A stretch of DNA of 64,000 bases. Origin: Acidovorax sp. Root219. GTDB lineage: Bacteria; Pseudomonadota; Gammaproteobacteria; Burkholderiales; Burkholderiaceae_C. Below are positions 17,902 through 26,432 of the stretch, one piece after another (the first letter of the stretch is position 1; each line of letters opens with the position of its first letter). The notes under the pieces are model-generated. The model ran no database searches. It was given only the letters and a program-made list of their open reading frames with translations, and had not been told where the DNA came from. The translations under genes and the position numbers were made by a program. Where the stretch lies: NCBI RefSeq assembly GCF_001428665.1, contig NZ_LMIJ01000047.1, positions 1,450 through 65,449 on the forward strand, read 5' to 3'.

Positions 17902-19031
17902 ACGCTGTTGCATCCGCCATCCAGGCCCTGGCCCGCCCCGAGGTGGCCCCGCTGCCCGCCTACAATGCCGGCCTGTCGTCCGATGCCGTGCGCCAGCGCT
18001 ACGGCGTGACCGAGATCGCGCGCCTGGCCAGCAACGAGAACCCCTATGGCGCCAGCCCCGCCGTGGCGCGTGCGCTGGTGAACCTGGCGGCGCGGGTGGG
18101 CACCTACCCCGACGCGAACTGCACCGCGCTGCGCGCCGCCATCGCGGCGCGCACGGGCGTGGCGCCCGAGGGCATCGTCGTCGGCAATGGCTCCGAAGAC
18201 ATCCTGCAGATGCTGTGCCAGTCCTTTCTGTCGCAGGGCGACCGGGTGCTGGCCCAACGCCCGGCCTTCGGCCTGCACGAGATCTACCCGCGCATGATGG
18301 GCGCGCAGGTCGAACTGCTGGCGCTCACGCCCGAACTCGGCTTCGACGTGGATGCCTGGTGCGCCGCCCTGGCGCGCGGCCCCAAGATCGCCATGCTGGC
18401 CAACCCCTCCAACCCCGTGGGCTGCATGTTCACGGCGCAGGAATTCGAGCGCCTGCTTGCGGCCACGCCCGCGCACACGCTGCTGGTGGTGGACGAGGCC
18501 TACTACGAGTACGCCTGCCATGCGCAGAGCTACCCCGACGTGCTGGCCCTGCTGCGTGGCCGTGCCGCGCCATGGATCGTGCTGCGCACCTTCTCCAAGG
18601 CCTGGGGCCTGGCGGGCCTGCGCGTGGGCTACGGCCTGGCCAGCGACGCGGCCCTGGTGCAATTGCTCGACCGCGTGCGTACGCCCTTCAACGTGAACCA
18701 CGCGGCCCAGGCTGCGGCGCTGGCGGCCTGGGGCGACGAGGCCTTCATGCGCCAGAGCGTGGCCGAGACCGTGCGCCTGCGCGGCGTGTTGCTGGGGCGC
18801 CTGCAGGCCTTGGCGGGCGTTCGCATTGCGCCTTCGGCCACCAACTTCCTGTTCCTGGACATCGGTCGGCCCAATGGCCCGGTGAACGAGGCCCTGCTGG
18901 CCTGCGGCCTTATCACCAAGCCCTGGAAGGAGCCGGGTTTCGAGACCTTCATCCGCGTCTCCATCGGTACGGAGGCGGAGAACACGCGTTTCGCCGACGC
19001 GCTGGCCGCGATCCTGGAGGTGGCTGCATGA
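17898..19031 (+). CDS. HisC-like PLP aminotransferase in the hut operon
   Basis: 377 aa, fold-type I aminotransferase of the histidinol-phosphate aminotransferase group. ASNENPYGASPAV near the N terminus, GNGSEDILQMLCQ, NPSNPVGCMF, VVDEAYYEYA and PLP lysine Lys234 in TFSKAWGLAGLRVGYG are present. Overlaps of 4 bp on both sides show tight coupling with the FAD enzyme and hutF. No other his biosynthesis gene is nearby, so a catabolic role such as imidazole-pyruvate/histidine transamination is inferred. Use as the biosynthetic HisC of the cell cannot be excluded. Confidence 0.88.
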   Translation: MNAVASAIQALARPEVAPLPAYNAGLSSDAVRQRYGVTEIARLASNENPYGASPAVARALVNLAARVGTYPDANCTALRAAIAARTGVAPEGIVVGNGSEDILQMLCQSFLSQGDRVLAQRPAFGLHEIYPRMMGAQVELLALTPELGFDVDAWCAALARGPKIAMLANPSNPVGCMFTAQEFERLLAATPAHTLLVVDEAYYEYACHAQSYPDVLALLRGRAAPWIVLRTFSKAWGLAGLRVGYGLASDAALVQLLDRVRTPFNVNHAAQAAALAAWGDEAFMRQSVAETVRLRGVLLGRLQALAGVRIAPSATNFLFLDIGRPNGPVNEALLACGLITKPWKEPGFETFIRVSIGTEAENTRFADALAAILEVAA

Positions 19032-20416
19032 GCGCAACCACCATGCTGTTTGCCGAGCACGCCTTGCTCCCCGGTGGCTGGGCGCGCGACGTGCTGCTGC
19101 AGTGGGACGCCACGGGCCGGCTGCAGTCCGTGGCCCCGGGCTGTGCGGCCGGCGTCGCGCCACGCGCCACCGGGCCCGTGGTGCCAGGCATGCCCAACCT
19201 GCATTCGCACGCCTTCCAGCGCGCCTTCGCGGGCCTCACCGAGTACCGCGGAGAAAGCCAGGACAGCTTCTGGAGCTGGCGCAACCTGATGTACCGCTTT
19301 GCGGCGCAGATCACGCCCGAGTCGCTGGAGGCCATTGCCACCTGGCTTTACGTGGAGATGCTGGAGGCCGGTTACACCTCGGTCTGCGAATTCCACTACG
19401 TGCACCACGACCAGGACGGCCGGCCCTATGCCGACGATGCCACGCTGTCGCTCGCGCTGCTGCGCGCGGCGCGCAATGCGGGCATCGGCATCACGCTGCT
19501 GCCGGTGCTCTACCAGACCAGCGGCTTTGGCGCCAGGCCACCGCGTGCGGACCAGGCACGCTTCATCCGCAGCACCGACAACATGCTGGCTCTGCTGGAG
19601 CGCCTTGCGCCCCTGGCGAAGGCGCAGGGTGCTGGCCTGGGCCTGGCACCGCACTCGCTGCGCGCCGTGCCGCCCGACAGCCTGGCTGCCGCCGTGCAGG
19701 GCCTCACCGCCATCGATGCCCACGCCCCCATCCACATCCACATCGCCGAGCAGACCCAGGAGGTGGACGACTGCGTGGCCTGGAGCGGCCAGCGCCCCGT
19801 GCAGTGGCTGCTGGAGCACATGGCCGTGGACGCGCGCTGGTGCTTGGTGCACGCCACGCACATGACACCGCAGGAGTATGCCGATGCCGCGCGCAGCGGT
19901 GCCGTGGCCGGCATCTGCCCCACCACCGAGGCCAACCTGGGCGACGGCATCTTCGACATGCCGCAGTGGCTGGGCCATGGCGGTGCCTGGGGCGTGGGCT
20001 CGGACAGCCATGCCTGCGTGAACGCGGCCGAGGAATTGCTGATGCTGGAGTACAGCCAGCGCCTGTCGCTGCGCCAGCGCAATGTGCTGGCAAGCGCGGT
20101 GCAGCCCCAGGTGGCCACGGCCATGTGGCTCGCGTCCGTGCAGGGCGGGGCGCAGGCATCGGGCCGCCCTGTGGCGGGCCTGGCCGTGGGCCAGCAGGCC
20201 GATTTTGCGGTGCTGGACCCGTCGCACATTGCGCTGGCCGGGTTGCCGGTCGAGGCCATGCTCTCGGCCCATGTGTTCGGCAGCCACCGCACCAGCGCGC
20301 TGCAGGGCCTGTGGGTGGGCGGCGCGCAACGGGTCGTCGCCGGCCGCCATGCCTTGCATGAGAGTGCGGCCATCGCCTTTGCGCAAGCCCGTGCAGCGAC
20401 CATCGCGCCACAATGA
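19028..20416 (+). CDS. hutF: Formimidoylglutamate deiminase
   Basis: 462 aa amidohydrolase. Deiminates N-formimidoyl-L-glutamate to N-formyl-L-glutamate and ammonia, the first step of the two-step HutF-HutG branch. Seen: PNLHSHAFQRAFAGLTEYRG (metal His pair), ALAPHSLRAV-type motif LAPHSLRAVPPDS, IHIHIAEQTQEVDDC, LVHATHMT and GVGSDSHACVN. The ATG overlaps the aminotransferase stop (ATGA). With hutG next, this places the organism in the five-step pathway used by Pseudomonas rather than the HutG formiminoglutamase pathway. Confidence 0.95.
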   Translation: MSATTMLFAEHALLPGGWARDVLLQWDATGRLQSVAPGCAAGVAPRATGPVVPGMPNLHSHAFQRAFAGLTEYRGESQDSFWSWRNLMYRFAAQITPESLEAIATWLYVEMLEAGYTSVCEFHYVHHDQDGRPYADDATLSLALLRAARNAGIGITLLPVLYQTSGFGARPPRADQARFIRSTDNMLALLERLAPLAKAQGAGLGLAPHSLRAVPPDSLAAAVQGLTAIDAHAPIHIHIAEQTQEVDDCVAWSGQRPVQWLLEHMAVDARWCLVHATHMTPQEYADAARSGAVAGICPTTEANLGDGIFDMPQWLGHGGAWGVGSDSHACVNAAEELLMLEYSQRLSLRQRNVLASAVQPQVATAMWLASVQGGAQASGRPVAGLAVGQQADFAVLDPSHIALAGLPVEAMLSAHVFGSHRTSALQGLWVGGAQRVVAGRHALHESAAIAFAQARAATIAPQ

Positions 20417-20451
20417 ACGAATTTTGAAAAGCGTCCCTTGAGACCCCCGCC

Positions 20452-21270
20452 ATGACCGTCACCACCCAACCCGCCTTCACCCTCCACCAGGGCACCGCGC
20501 CGCTGCTGATTTCCATGCCGCATGTGGGCACCTATGTGCCACCGGCCATCGCCGCGCGCTTCACCGACGAATGCCGCCAGGTGCCCGACACCGACTGGCA
20601 CCTGGAGCGCCTGTACGATTTTGCGAAAGGCATGGGCGCATCCATCCTCGCGGCCACGCATTCGCGCTACGTGGTGGACCTGAACCGCCCGCCCGATGGG
20701 GCCAGCCTCTACCCGGGCCAGAGCGTTACCGGCCTGTGCCCGGTGGACACCTTCGACGACACGCCCATCTACACCCGGGGCGACGTGCCCGACGACACCG
20801 AAGTGGCCGAGCGCCGCGATGCCATCTGGGCGCCGTACCACGCGCAGCTGCGCGCCGAACTCGACCGCATCCGTGCTGCCCATGGCGTGGCGGTGCTGTG
20901 GGATGCGCATTCGATCCGCTCGGTGCTGCCGCGCTTCTTCGAAGGCAAGCTGCCCGACCTGAACCTGGGCACAGCCAACGGCGAGAGCTGCGACCCGGCG
21001 CTGGCGCAGGAGCTGCTGGCCATTGCGCAGGCCGCGCCGGGCCATACCGCCTTGCTCAACGGCCGCTTCAAGGGCGGGCACATCACGCGCCACTACGGCC
21101 AGCCCGCGCAGAACGTGCATGCGGTGCAGCTGGAGATGACGCAGTGCAGCTACATGCAGGAAGCCCTGCCTTTCGACTACCTGCCCGAGGTGGCGGCCGG
21201 CGTGCAGCCGCACCTGAAACGCATGCTGGAGGCGGCGCTGGCCTTTGCGCAGGCGCGCGCCAAGGGCTGA
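20452..21270 (+). CDS. hutG: N-formylglutamate deformylase
   Basis: 272 aa, N-formylglutamate amidohydrolase family. Releases formate and L-glutamate, the last step of the pathway. Conserved segments are LLISMPHVGTYVP, DTDWHLERLYDF, VDLNRPPDGASLYPGQ, LWDAHSIRS, and GGHITRHYGQP near the C terminus. It follows hutF after 35 bp and is the last gene of the hut run. Standard length. Confidence 0.95.
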   Translation: MTVTTQPAFTLHQGTAPLLISMPHVGTYVPPAIAARFTDECRQVPDTDWHLERLYDFAKGMGASILAATHSRYVVDLNRPPDGASLYPGQSVTGLCPVDTFDDTPIYTRGDVPDDTEVAERRDAIWAPYHAQLRAELDRIRAAHGVAVLWDAHSIRSVLPRFFEGKLPDLNLGTANGESCDPALAQELLAIAQAAPGHTALLNGRFKGGHITRHYGQPAQNVHAVQLEMTQCSYMQEALPFDYLPEVAAGVQPHLKRMLEAALAFAQARAKG

Positions 21271-21395
21271 GCTGCGCAGCTTTACCGCCGACAGGGCCGT
21301 TGTTGAACGGGTATAGGTGCTACCATGGGCCGAGCGGTCCTCGCAGGGCCGCAGGTGCGCCCCTTGGCCACCATTGCGGAAGGAGCCGCACCCTC

Positions 21396-21605
21396 GTGGA
21401 CCCAGCGGCCTATTACTACATGCCCTTGTTCAAGCCCGGCGCCTTCGTGCACCTGGGGTTGAGCCGCGAGACGGTGAGCCACATCGTGGTGCGCCGCGAC
21501 GCCATGATGGTCTACCTTGTGGGGCACGAATCGCCTGTGCATCCCGATGCACTTCGGCTGGCGCCCACGGCCTTCCATCTCGCGCGCGTTCCAGACAGGA
21601 TCTGA
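21396..21605 (+). CDS. Small hypothetical protein
   Basis: 69 aa if started at GTG 21396, which has GAAGGAG about 10 nt upstream. The sequence begins MDPAAYYYMPLFKPGAF and contains VHLGLSRETVSHIVVRRDAMMVYLV, so it is a compact, ordinary-composition protein with no signal peptide, membrane segment or domain I recognise. It lies between hutG and the convergent psd gene. The frame continues open upstream through hutG, which is common at this GC content, so coding status is uncertain. Confidence 0.45.
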   Translation: MDPAAYYYMPLFKPGAFVHLGLSRETVSHIVVRRDAMMVYLVGHESPVHPDALRLAPTAFHLARVPDRI

Positions 21606-21693
21606 AAAGCACTGCCCGGATTGCTTTGCGTCCCGGTGCAGCCGCAGGAGGCGGCAGCTCTGGGGGCAAGCCAGGCACGCCTGCGCGGAGGCA

Positions 21694-22545
21694 TTATTCC
21701 ATTGGGTACTGCGCCATGGCCTCGCCCAGGCGCACGGGACGCGCCGGAGCCCATTCGGCGTTGAACTGGAACGGCCCCTTGGGGAACAGCATCACCACGG
21801 TGGAGCCGAGCAGGAAACGGCCCATTTCCTCGCCCTTTTGCAGCGACACCTGGCCGGCCGGGTAGTCCCAGTGGCGCAGCACGCCGGTGCGCGGCGGGTT
21901 CACCTGGCCATGCCAGACGGTGGCCATGCTGCCCACGATGGTCGCGCCCACCAGCACCAGCACGAAGGGCCCGTGGGCCGAATCGAAGAAGCACACCACG
22001 CGCTCGTTGCGCGCGAACAGGCCGGGCACGCCGCGCGCCGTGGTCGGGTTCACCGAAAACAGGTCGCCGGGCACATGCACCATGCGCGTGAGCTGGCCTG
22101 CGCAGGGCATGTGGATGCGGTGGTAATCGCGCGGGCTCAGGTACAGGGTGGCGAAGTAGCCATCGTCAAAGCGCGCAGCCAGCGACGAATCGCCGCCCAC
22201 CAGTGCCGTGGTGGAGTATGAATGGCCCTTGGCCTGGAAGATCTGGTCCTTCTGGATGGGGCCGAACTGGCTGATGGCACCGTCCACGGGGCAGACCAGG
22301 TCGGCATCGGCCAGGGGTCGCGCGCCGGGCTGCAGGGCCCTGGTGAAGAAGTCGTTGAACGAGGCATAGGCCGCGATGTCCGGATTGGCCGCCTCCGCCA
22401 TGTTCACCTGGTAGTGGGACACGAAGCCGCGGATGACTGCGGTGGTCAGTCCCCCCAGGCGGGCCGAGGCGAATTTTCCCGCCAGGGCGGTCATGGCCTG
22501 CTTGGGCATCAGGTACTGGGGGAGAACGGCGAGGCTGTCAGACAC
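21694..22545 (-). CDS. psd: Phosphatidylserine decarboxylase proenzyme
   Basis: 283 aa. Decarboxylates phosphatidylserine to phosphatidylethanolamine at the inner membrane. The autocleavage site that generates the pyruvoyl group is LGST in RFLLGSTVVMLFPKG near the C terminus. Other motifs are FNDFFTRAL, CPVDGAISQ and SPRDYHRIHMP. The GTG at 22545 has AAGGA 10 nt upstream and gives the usual length; the frame is open for another 67 codons upstream but that extension is not protein-like. Downstream of the zinc peptidase gene on the same strand. Confidence 0.93.
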   Translation of the reverse strand: MSDSLAVLPQYLMPKQAMTALAGKFASARLGGLTTAVIRGFVSHYQVNMAEAANPDIAAYASFNDFFTRALQPGARPLADADLVCPVDGAISQFGPIQKDQIFQAKGHSYSTTALVGGDSSLAARFDDGYFATLYLSPRDYHRIHMPCAGQLTRMVHVPGDLFSVNPTTARGVPGLFARNERVVCFFDSAHGPFVLVLVGATIVGSMATVWHGQVNPPRTGVLRHWDYPAGQVSLQKGEEMGRFLLGSTVVMLFPKGPFQFNAEWAPARPVRLGEAMAQYPME

Positions 22546-22597
22546 TGTGGGAACATCCTTGGAAAGGGGTGCGGGCCATTCTACTGATGGCGGGCGC

Positions 22598-23812
22598 TCA
22601 AAAATGTAGGTATGCAGCCTGTTGTGCGGGCTGTGTTGGCCAAGTAGCGGGGCGCGGTGCCCAGTCCTCGGATGCCTGCACCAGGGCGCCGACGAAACTG
22701 CCCAGGTCGATGCCCAGTGCGCTGGCCGCAGCCTCGGCGCCTGCATCGCCGCGGCGGGCGCTGGTTGCGAACCGGCTGAATGCGGGCCAGTCGCGCGCCA
22801 ACTGCTCTACCGCGATGCGGGCGAGGTCATACGACAGCGCGTTGCCATCGTCCGTGCGGTGGAACGAGTCGCCCGACCAGAACTCCTGCACGCGCTCGGC
22901 ATTCCAGAATGCCAGGTGGCGCTGGTGCATGGCCTGCGGCGTCTGGGCAGGGCGGCGCGCGCCTGTCAGGCGGTGCTCGGTGTTCACGGCCAAGCCTTCA
23001 TCGAGCCAGGTGGGCAGGCGCAGGTACGACAGGGCGCTGTGCGTGAGCTCGTGCGCGATCACGGGCTCGATGGTGGACAGGTCGGCCTGCACCACCACGA
23101 AGTGCGGGCAGCCGTTGTGGATGAACATGCCGCCGCTGAAGGCGAACTCCCCGCCATCGGGGTAGAACTGGCCCACGTAGTGGTAGTAGAGCTCTTCGCT
23201 CTCGAGCACCAGCAGCACGCTTTTCTCGCCTGGGTTGAAGCGGGCCACGCCATCGAGCACGCGCGCGATGCGCTGGCGCGTTTTGGTGACGTAGCCCGCC
23301 ATGGCCTGTGCCACTGGCGGCTCCAGAGGGGACAGGATGTGCACGTCCGCGCTCTCGTGCAGGTGCATGTGCGGGCCAATCGCATCGCGCAGGTGCAGCA
23401 GCCAGGCGCGGCGGCCCAGGGCGATGGCCTCTGTGGTGGCTTCGGGGGTGGGGGCTTGTCCGGCCCAGTGGTCGAGTGCCTGCCAGTCCATCAGGGGCAG
23501 GCCGGCGGGGGCGCTCAGGTGGTCCCGCACGGTGAAGGGTTCGAGGCCGGCCATGCGCAGCACCTGCGGCGCCGGGGGCTGTTCGCCGCCCTGGACCGGC
23601 AAGGCCAATGCTGCAGGCCGTGAATCCTCTGGCGGCGCAAACTGGTAGCGCGCCATGAACGCGCCGAGGAAGGGCAGGATCCAGATGCCCATCACCATCA
23701 GCGCCTTGCGGTTGCCGAACTCGTGGCTGCGCAGCACGCGCCGCGTGGCCCAGACGTTGGTCAGCACCAGGGCGGCAAGGAGCAACAGGAAGACGGCGAG
23801 GGCAGGGGACAT
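22598..23812 (-). CDS. Membrane-anchored HExxH zinc peptidase-like protein
   Basis: 404 aa. Two N-terminal hydrophobic segments (about 3-22 and 37-55) anchor a large, probably periplasmic domain. The zinc motif HELTH lies in PVIAHELTHSALSYL, followed by a downstream glutamate in LPTWLDEGLAVN, as in gluzincin/DUF-type collagenase-like peptidases. A conserved-looking region EELYYHYVGQFYPDGGEFAF precedes it. Family name not certain. It lies between livF and psd, same strand, with gaps of 52-82 bp. A role in envelope protein turnover is possible but not shown. Confidence 0.72.
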   Translation of the reverse strand: MSPALAVFLLLLAALVLTNVWATRRVLRSHEFGNRKALMVMGIWILPFLGAFMARYQFAPPEDSRPAALALPVQGGEQPPAPQVLRMAGLEPFTVRDHLSAPAGLPLMDWQALDHWAGQAPTPEATTEAIALGRRAWLLHLRDAIGPHMHLHESADVHILSPLEPPVAQAMAGYVTKTRQRIARVLDGVARFNPGEKSVLLVLESEELYYHYVGQFYPDGGEFAFSGGMFIHNGCPHFVVVQADLSTIEPVIAHELTHSALSYLRLPTWLDEGLAVNTEHRLTGARRPAQTPQAMHQRHLAFWNAERVQEFWSGDSFHRTDDGNALSYDLARIAVEQLARDWPAFSRFATSARRGDAGAEAAASALGIDLGSFVGALVQASEDWAPRPATWPTQPAQQAAYLHF

Positions 23813-23894
23813 GGACAGCTTGGCGGGGCGGGTGGACCGCCGGATGCTAAGGCAAGACGAGACGGGTCCCGCGCACCGGGAGAGGGCGGTTGTG

Positions 23895-24620
23895 TCAAAC
23901 GCCCAGGTGCTGCTCCAGCAACTGCGGCTGGGAGCACAGGGTCTCTGAGCTGCCCTCGAACACCACCTGGCCCTTGACCAGGATGACGTTGCGGTCGGTG
24001 ATCTGGGTGACGTGCTTCCAGTTCTTGTCGACGATCACGCTGCTGATGCCGCTGGCCTTGATGAGGCTGCAGATGCGCCAGATCTCGCGCGCGATCAGCG
24101 GGGCCAGGCCCTCGGTGGCCTCGTCGAGGATGAGCACGTCGGGATTCGTCATCAGCGCGCGGCCGATGGTCAGCATCTGCTGCTCGCCGCCGCTGAGCTG
24201 CTGTCCGCCGTGGCCCAGGCGCTCCTTGAGGCGCGGAAAGGTCTCCAGCACGCGCTCGTAGGTCCAGTCGCGCTGGCCGCGCGTGCCGGCGCGGGCGGCC
24301 ATCTGCAGATTTTCGACCACGCTCAGGTTGCCGAAGATGCCGCGCCCCTCGGGCACATAGGCGATCCCCAAGCGTGCCACCTCGTAGGGTGGTCGGCCCG
24401 TGGTGTCGTGCCCGGCCACGGCCACGCTGCCCGAGCGCGGCTTCACGAGGCCCATGAGCGACTTGAGCAGCGTGCTCTTGCCCATGCCGTTGCGGCCCAT
24501 GAGGCCGATGGTCTCGGCCTGGCCCACGGTGAAGTCCACCCCGTGCAGGATGTGGCTGGCGCCGTAGAAGGTGTTGAGGCCCCGGGCCTCGATGAGGGGC
24601 GTGTTTTGCTGCGGTGCCAT
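23895..24620 (-). CDS. livF: Branched-chain amino-acid-type ABC transporter ATPase LivF
   Basis: 241 aa. Walker A GRNGMGKST, signature LSGGEQQMLTIGRAL, Walker B VLILDEATEGLAP are present, with the GLNTFYGASHILHGV N terminus typical of LivF. It energises import of branched-chain or related amino acids, urea or amides. The ATG at 24620 has GAGGA 8 nt upstream; the in-frame GTG at 24635 lacks a site. The start lies 1 bp beyond the livG stop, so the two are coupled. Confidence 0.92.
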   Translation of the reverse strand: MAPQQNTPLIEARGLNTFYGASHILHGVDFTVGQAETIGLMGRNGMGKSTLLKSLMGLVKPRSGSVAVAGHDTTGRPPYEVARLGIAYVPEGRGIFGNLSVVENLQMAARAGTRGQRDWTYERVLETFPRLKERLGHGGQQLSGGEQQMLTIGRALMTNPDVLILDEATEGLAPLIAREIWRICSLIKASGISSVIVDKNWKHVTQITDRNVILVKGQVVFEGSSETLCSQPQLLEQHLGV

Positions 24621-24621
24621 G

Positions 24622-25401
24622 TCAGTGTTCCTCACCCAGGTAGGCGGCCTGCACGTTGGCGTCGGCGCGCACTTCGGGCGGCGTGCCGCTGGCGATGGCC
24701 TCGCCGTTGACCATCACCGTCAGATGGTCGGCCAGTGCGAACACGGCATCCATGTCGTGCTCCACCAGCATCATCGCGTGGCCCGGCTTGATGCGCAGCA
24801 GCAGTTGCACCATGCGCTCGGCCTCGGCCACGCCCATGCCGGCCAGGGGCTCGTCGAGCAGCAGCACCTGGGGTTCGGTGGCCAGGGTCATGGCGATCTC
24901 GAGCTGGCGCTGCTCGCCGTGGCTCATGGTGCCGGCCACGGCATCGCGCCGCGCCTGCAGGCCCGCCAGTTCGATGGCCCGGTCCACACGCTCGCTGCTG
25001 GCGCGGTTGTGCGGGCCCTGGTCGCGCGTGTCACGCCACCAGCGCAGCGGGTTCCAGGGCTGCTGCGGGTCGCGCGACTGGGCGGCCAGGCGCACGTTCT
25101 CGTGCACGGTGAAGGGCAGAAAGATGTTGGTCTTCTGGTAGCTGCGGCCCAGGCCCTGGCGCGAGATGCGCTCGGGCGCCCAGCCCGTCACCTCGGTGGC
25201 GCCCAGCCGTATCTCACCGGCCGTGGGGGGCAGGTCGCCCGAGAGCAGATTGGTCAGCGTGGACTTGCCCGCGCCGTTGGGCCCGATCACCGCATGGATG
25301 CGCCCGCGCCACAGGTCCACCGAGACGCCGTTGACGGCGGCCAGGCCGCCGAAGCGCTTGGTGATCTTGTGGGCCGACAGCAGGACTTCGTGCTCAGCCA
25401 T
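24622..25401 (-). CDS. livG: Branched-chain amino-acid-type ABC transporter ATPase LivG
   Basis: 259 aa. Walker A GPNGAGKST, Q loop RSYQKTNIFLPFTV, signature MSHGEQRQLEIAMTL, Walker B VLLLDEPLAGMG and switch region LVEHDMDAVF identify LivG. ATG 25401 (MAEHEVLLSAHKITKRFGG) overlaps the livM stop by 8 bp; the longer open frame upstream overlaps livM and is Cys/Trp-rich, not real. Partner of LivF in a hetero-ATPase. Confidence 0.92.
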   Translation of the reverse strand: MAEHEVLLSAHKITKRFGGLAAVNGVSVDLWRGRIHAVIGPNGAGKSTLTNLLSGDLPPTAGEIRLGATEVTGWAPERISRQGLGRSYQKTNIFLPFTVHENVRLAAQSRDPQQPWNPLRWWRDTRDQGPHNRASSERVDRAIELAGLQARRDAVAGTMSHGEQRQLEIAMTLATEPQVLLLDEPLAGMGVAEAERMVQLLLRIKPGHAMMLVEHDMDAVFALADHLTVMVNGEAIASGTPPEVRADANVQAAYLGEEH

Positions 25402-26386
25402 GGTCCGTGCCTCCCTTGGCGGCGCGCAGGCGCACCAGCATGCCCAGCAGCCCGCGCGGCGCCACCAGCACCACCAGCACGATGAAGCTGCCCATGAGCA
25501 GTTGCCAGTGCTTGGTGATGTCCTTGAACACATGCAGCAGGTACTCGAACGCGAAGGCGCCGACGATGGCCCCCGCGAAATTGCCCATGCCGCCCAGGAT
25601 GACCATCATGATGGCGTGCGCGCTCATGTGAAAACCCATGAGCTCGGGGTTCACATAGCCCGTCTGCGCGCCCCACAGGTAGCCCGCCAGGCCGGCCAGG
25701 GCGCCGGCCACGGTGAAGGCCGTGAGCTTGTAGCCCTGGGTGGAAAAGCCCATGGCGCGCATGCGGTGCTCGTTGACGCGGATGCCCGCCAGCGCCCGGC
25801 CCAAGGGGCTCCAAAGCAGCCGGCGCAGCCCCGCGTAGACCAGCCCCACCAGCGCCAGCGTGAAGTAGTAGAAGGTGCGGCGCCCTTCGAGGTCGAACAG
25901 CATCCAGCCGAACACCGAGGCATCAGGGCGCAGGTTGATGTAGATGCCGTCCGAGCCGCCCAGGATCTTGTTGTCGAAGAACAGGTAGAACACCATCTGC
26001 GCGAACGCCATGGTCACCATGATGAAGTAGATGCCGTGCGTGCGCACCACGAAGAAGCCGATGAACAGCGCCACCAGGGCCGAGCCCGCCACGGCGGCGG
26101 GCAGCGACCACCACAGGCTCACCGGGGCATCGGCCGGGGTGAGAAAGGCCAGCGCATAGCCTGCCACGCCGAAGTAGGCCGCGTGGCCCAGCGAGACCAG
26201 GCCGGTCACGCCCTGCAGCAGATCAAGGCTCATCGCGAAGATGGCCATGATCATCATGCGCGTGACCATCTGCACATAGAAATCGCTGCCCACGAACGGA
26301 AACGCCAGCAGCGCGACGAGGCCGAGCACGAGCACGAACTGCACGCTGCGCGGCAGCACCTCCAGGTTGGTGCGGGGTGTGCTCAT
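25394..26386 (-). CDS. livM: Branched-chain amino-acid-type ABC permease LivM
   Basis: 330 aa with about 8-10 hydrophobic segments. Characteristic motifs are SLDLLQGVTGLVSLGHAAYF near the N terminus and a late ALRVNEHRMRAMGF-like loop (GIRVNEHRMRAMGF) with GGMGNFAGAIVGA, as in LivM. It pairs with LivH to form the pore. A 46-bp gap separates it from livH. Confidence 0.92.
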   Translation of the reverse strand: MSTPRTNLEVLPRSVQFVLVLGLVALLAFPFVGSDFYVQMVTRMMIMAIFAMSLDLLQGVTGLVSLGHAAYFGVAGYALAFLTPADAPVSLWWSLPAAVAGSALVALFIGFFVVRTHGIYFIMVTMAFAQMVFYLFFDNKILGGSDGIYINLRPDASVFGWMLFDLEGRRTFYYFTLALVGLVYAGLRRLLWSPLGRALAGIRVNEHRMRAMGFSTQGYKLTAFTVAGALAGLAGYLWGAQTGYVNPELMGFHMSAHAIMMVILGGMGNFAGAIVGAFAFEYLLHVFKDITKHWQLLMGSFIVLVVLVAPRGLLGMLVRLRAAKGGTDHG

Positions 26387-26432
26387 GCGGGCCTCCGCGG
26401 GGCTGGCAGGGCAAGGATCACAGGAACGACTG

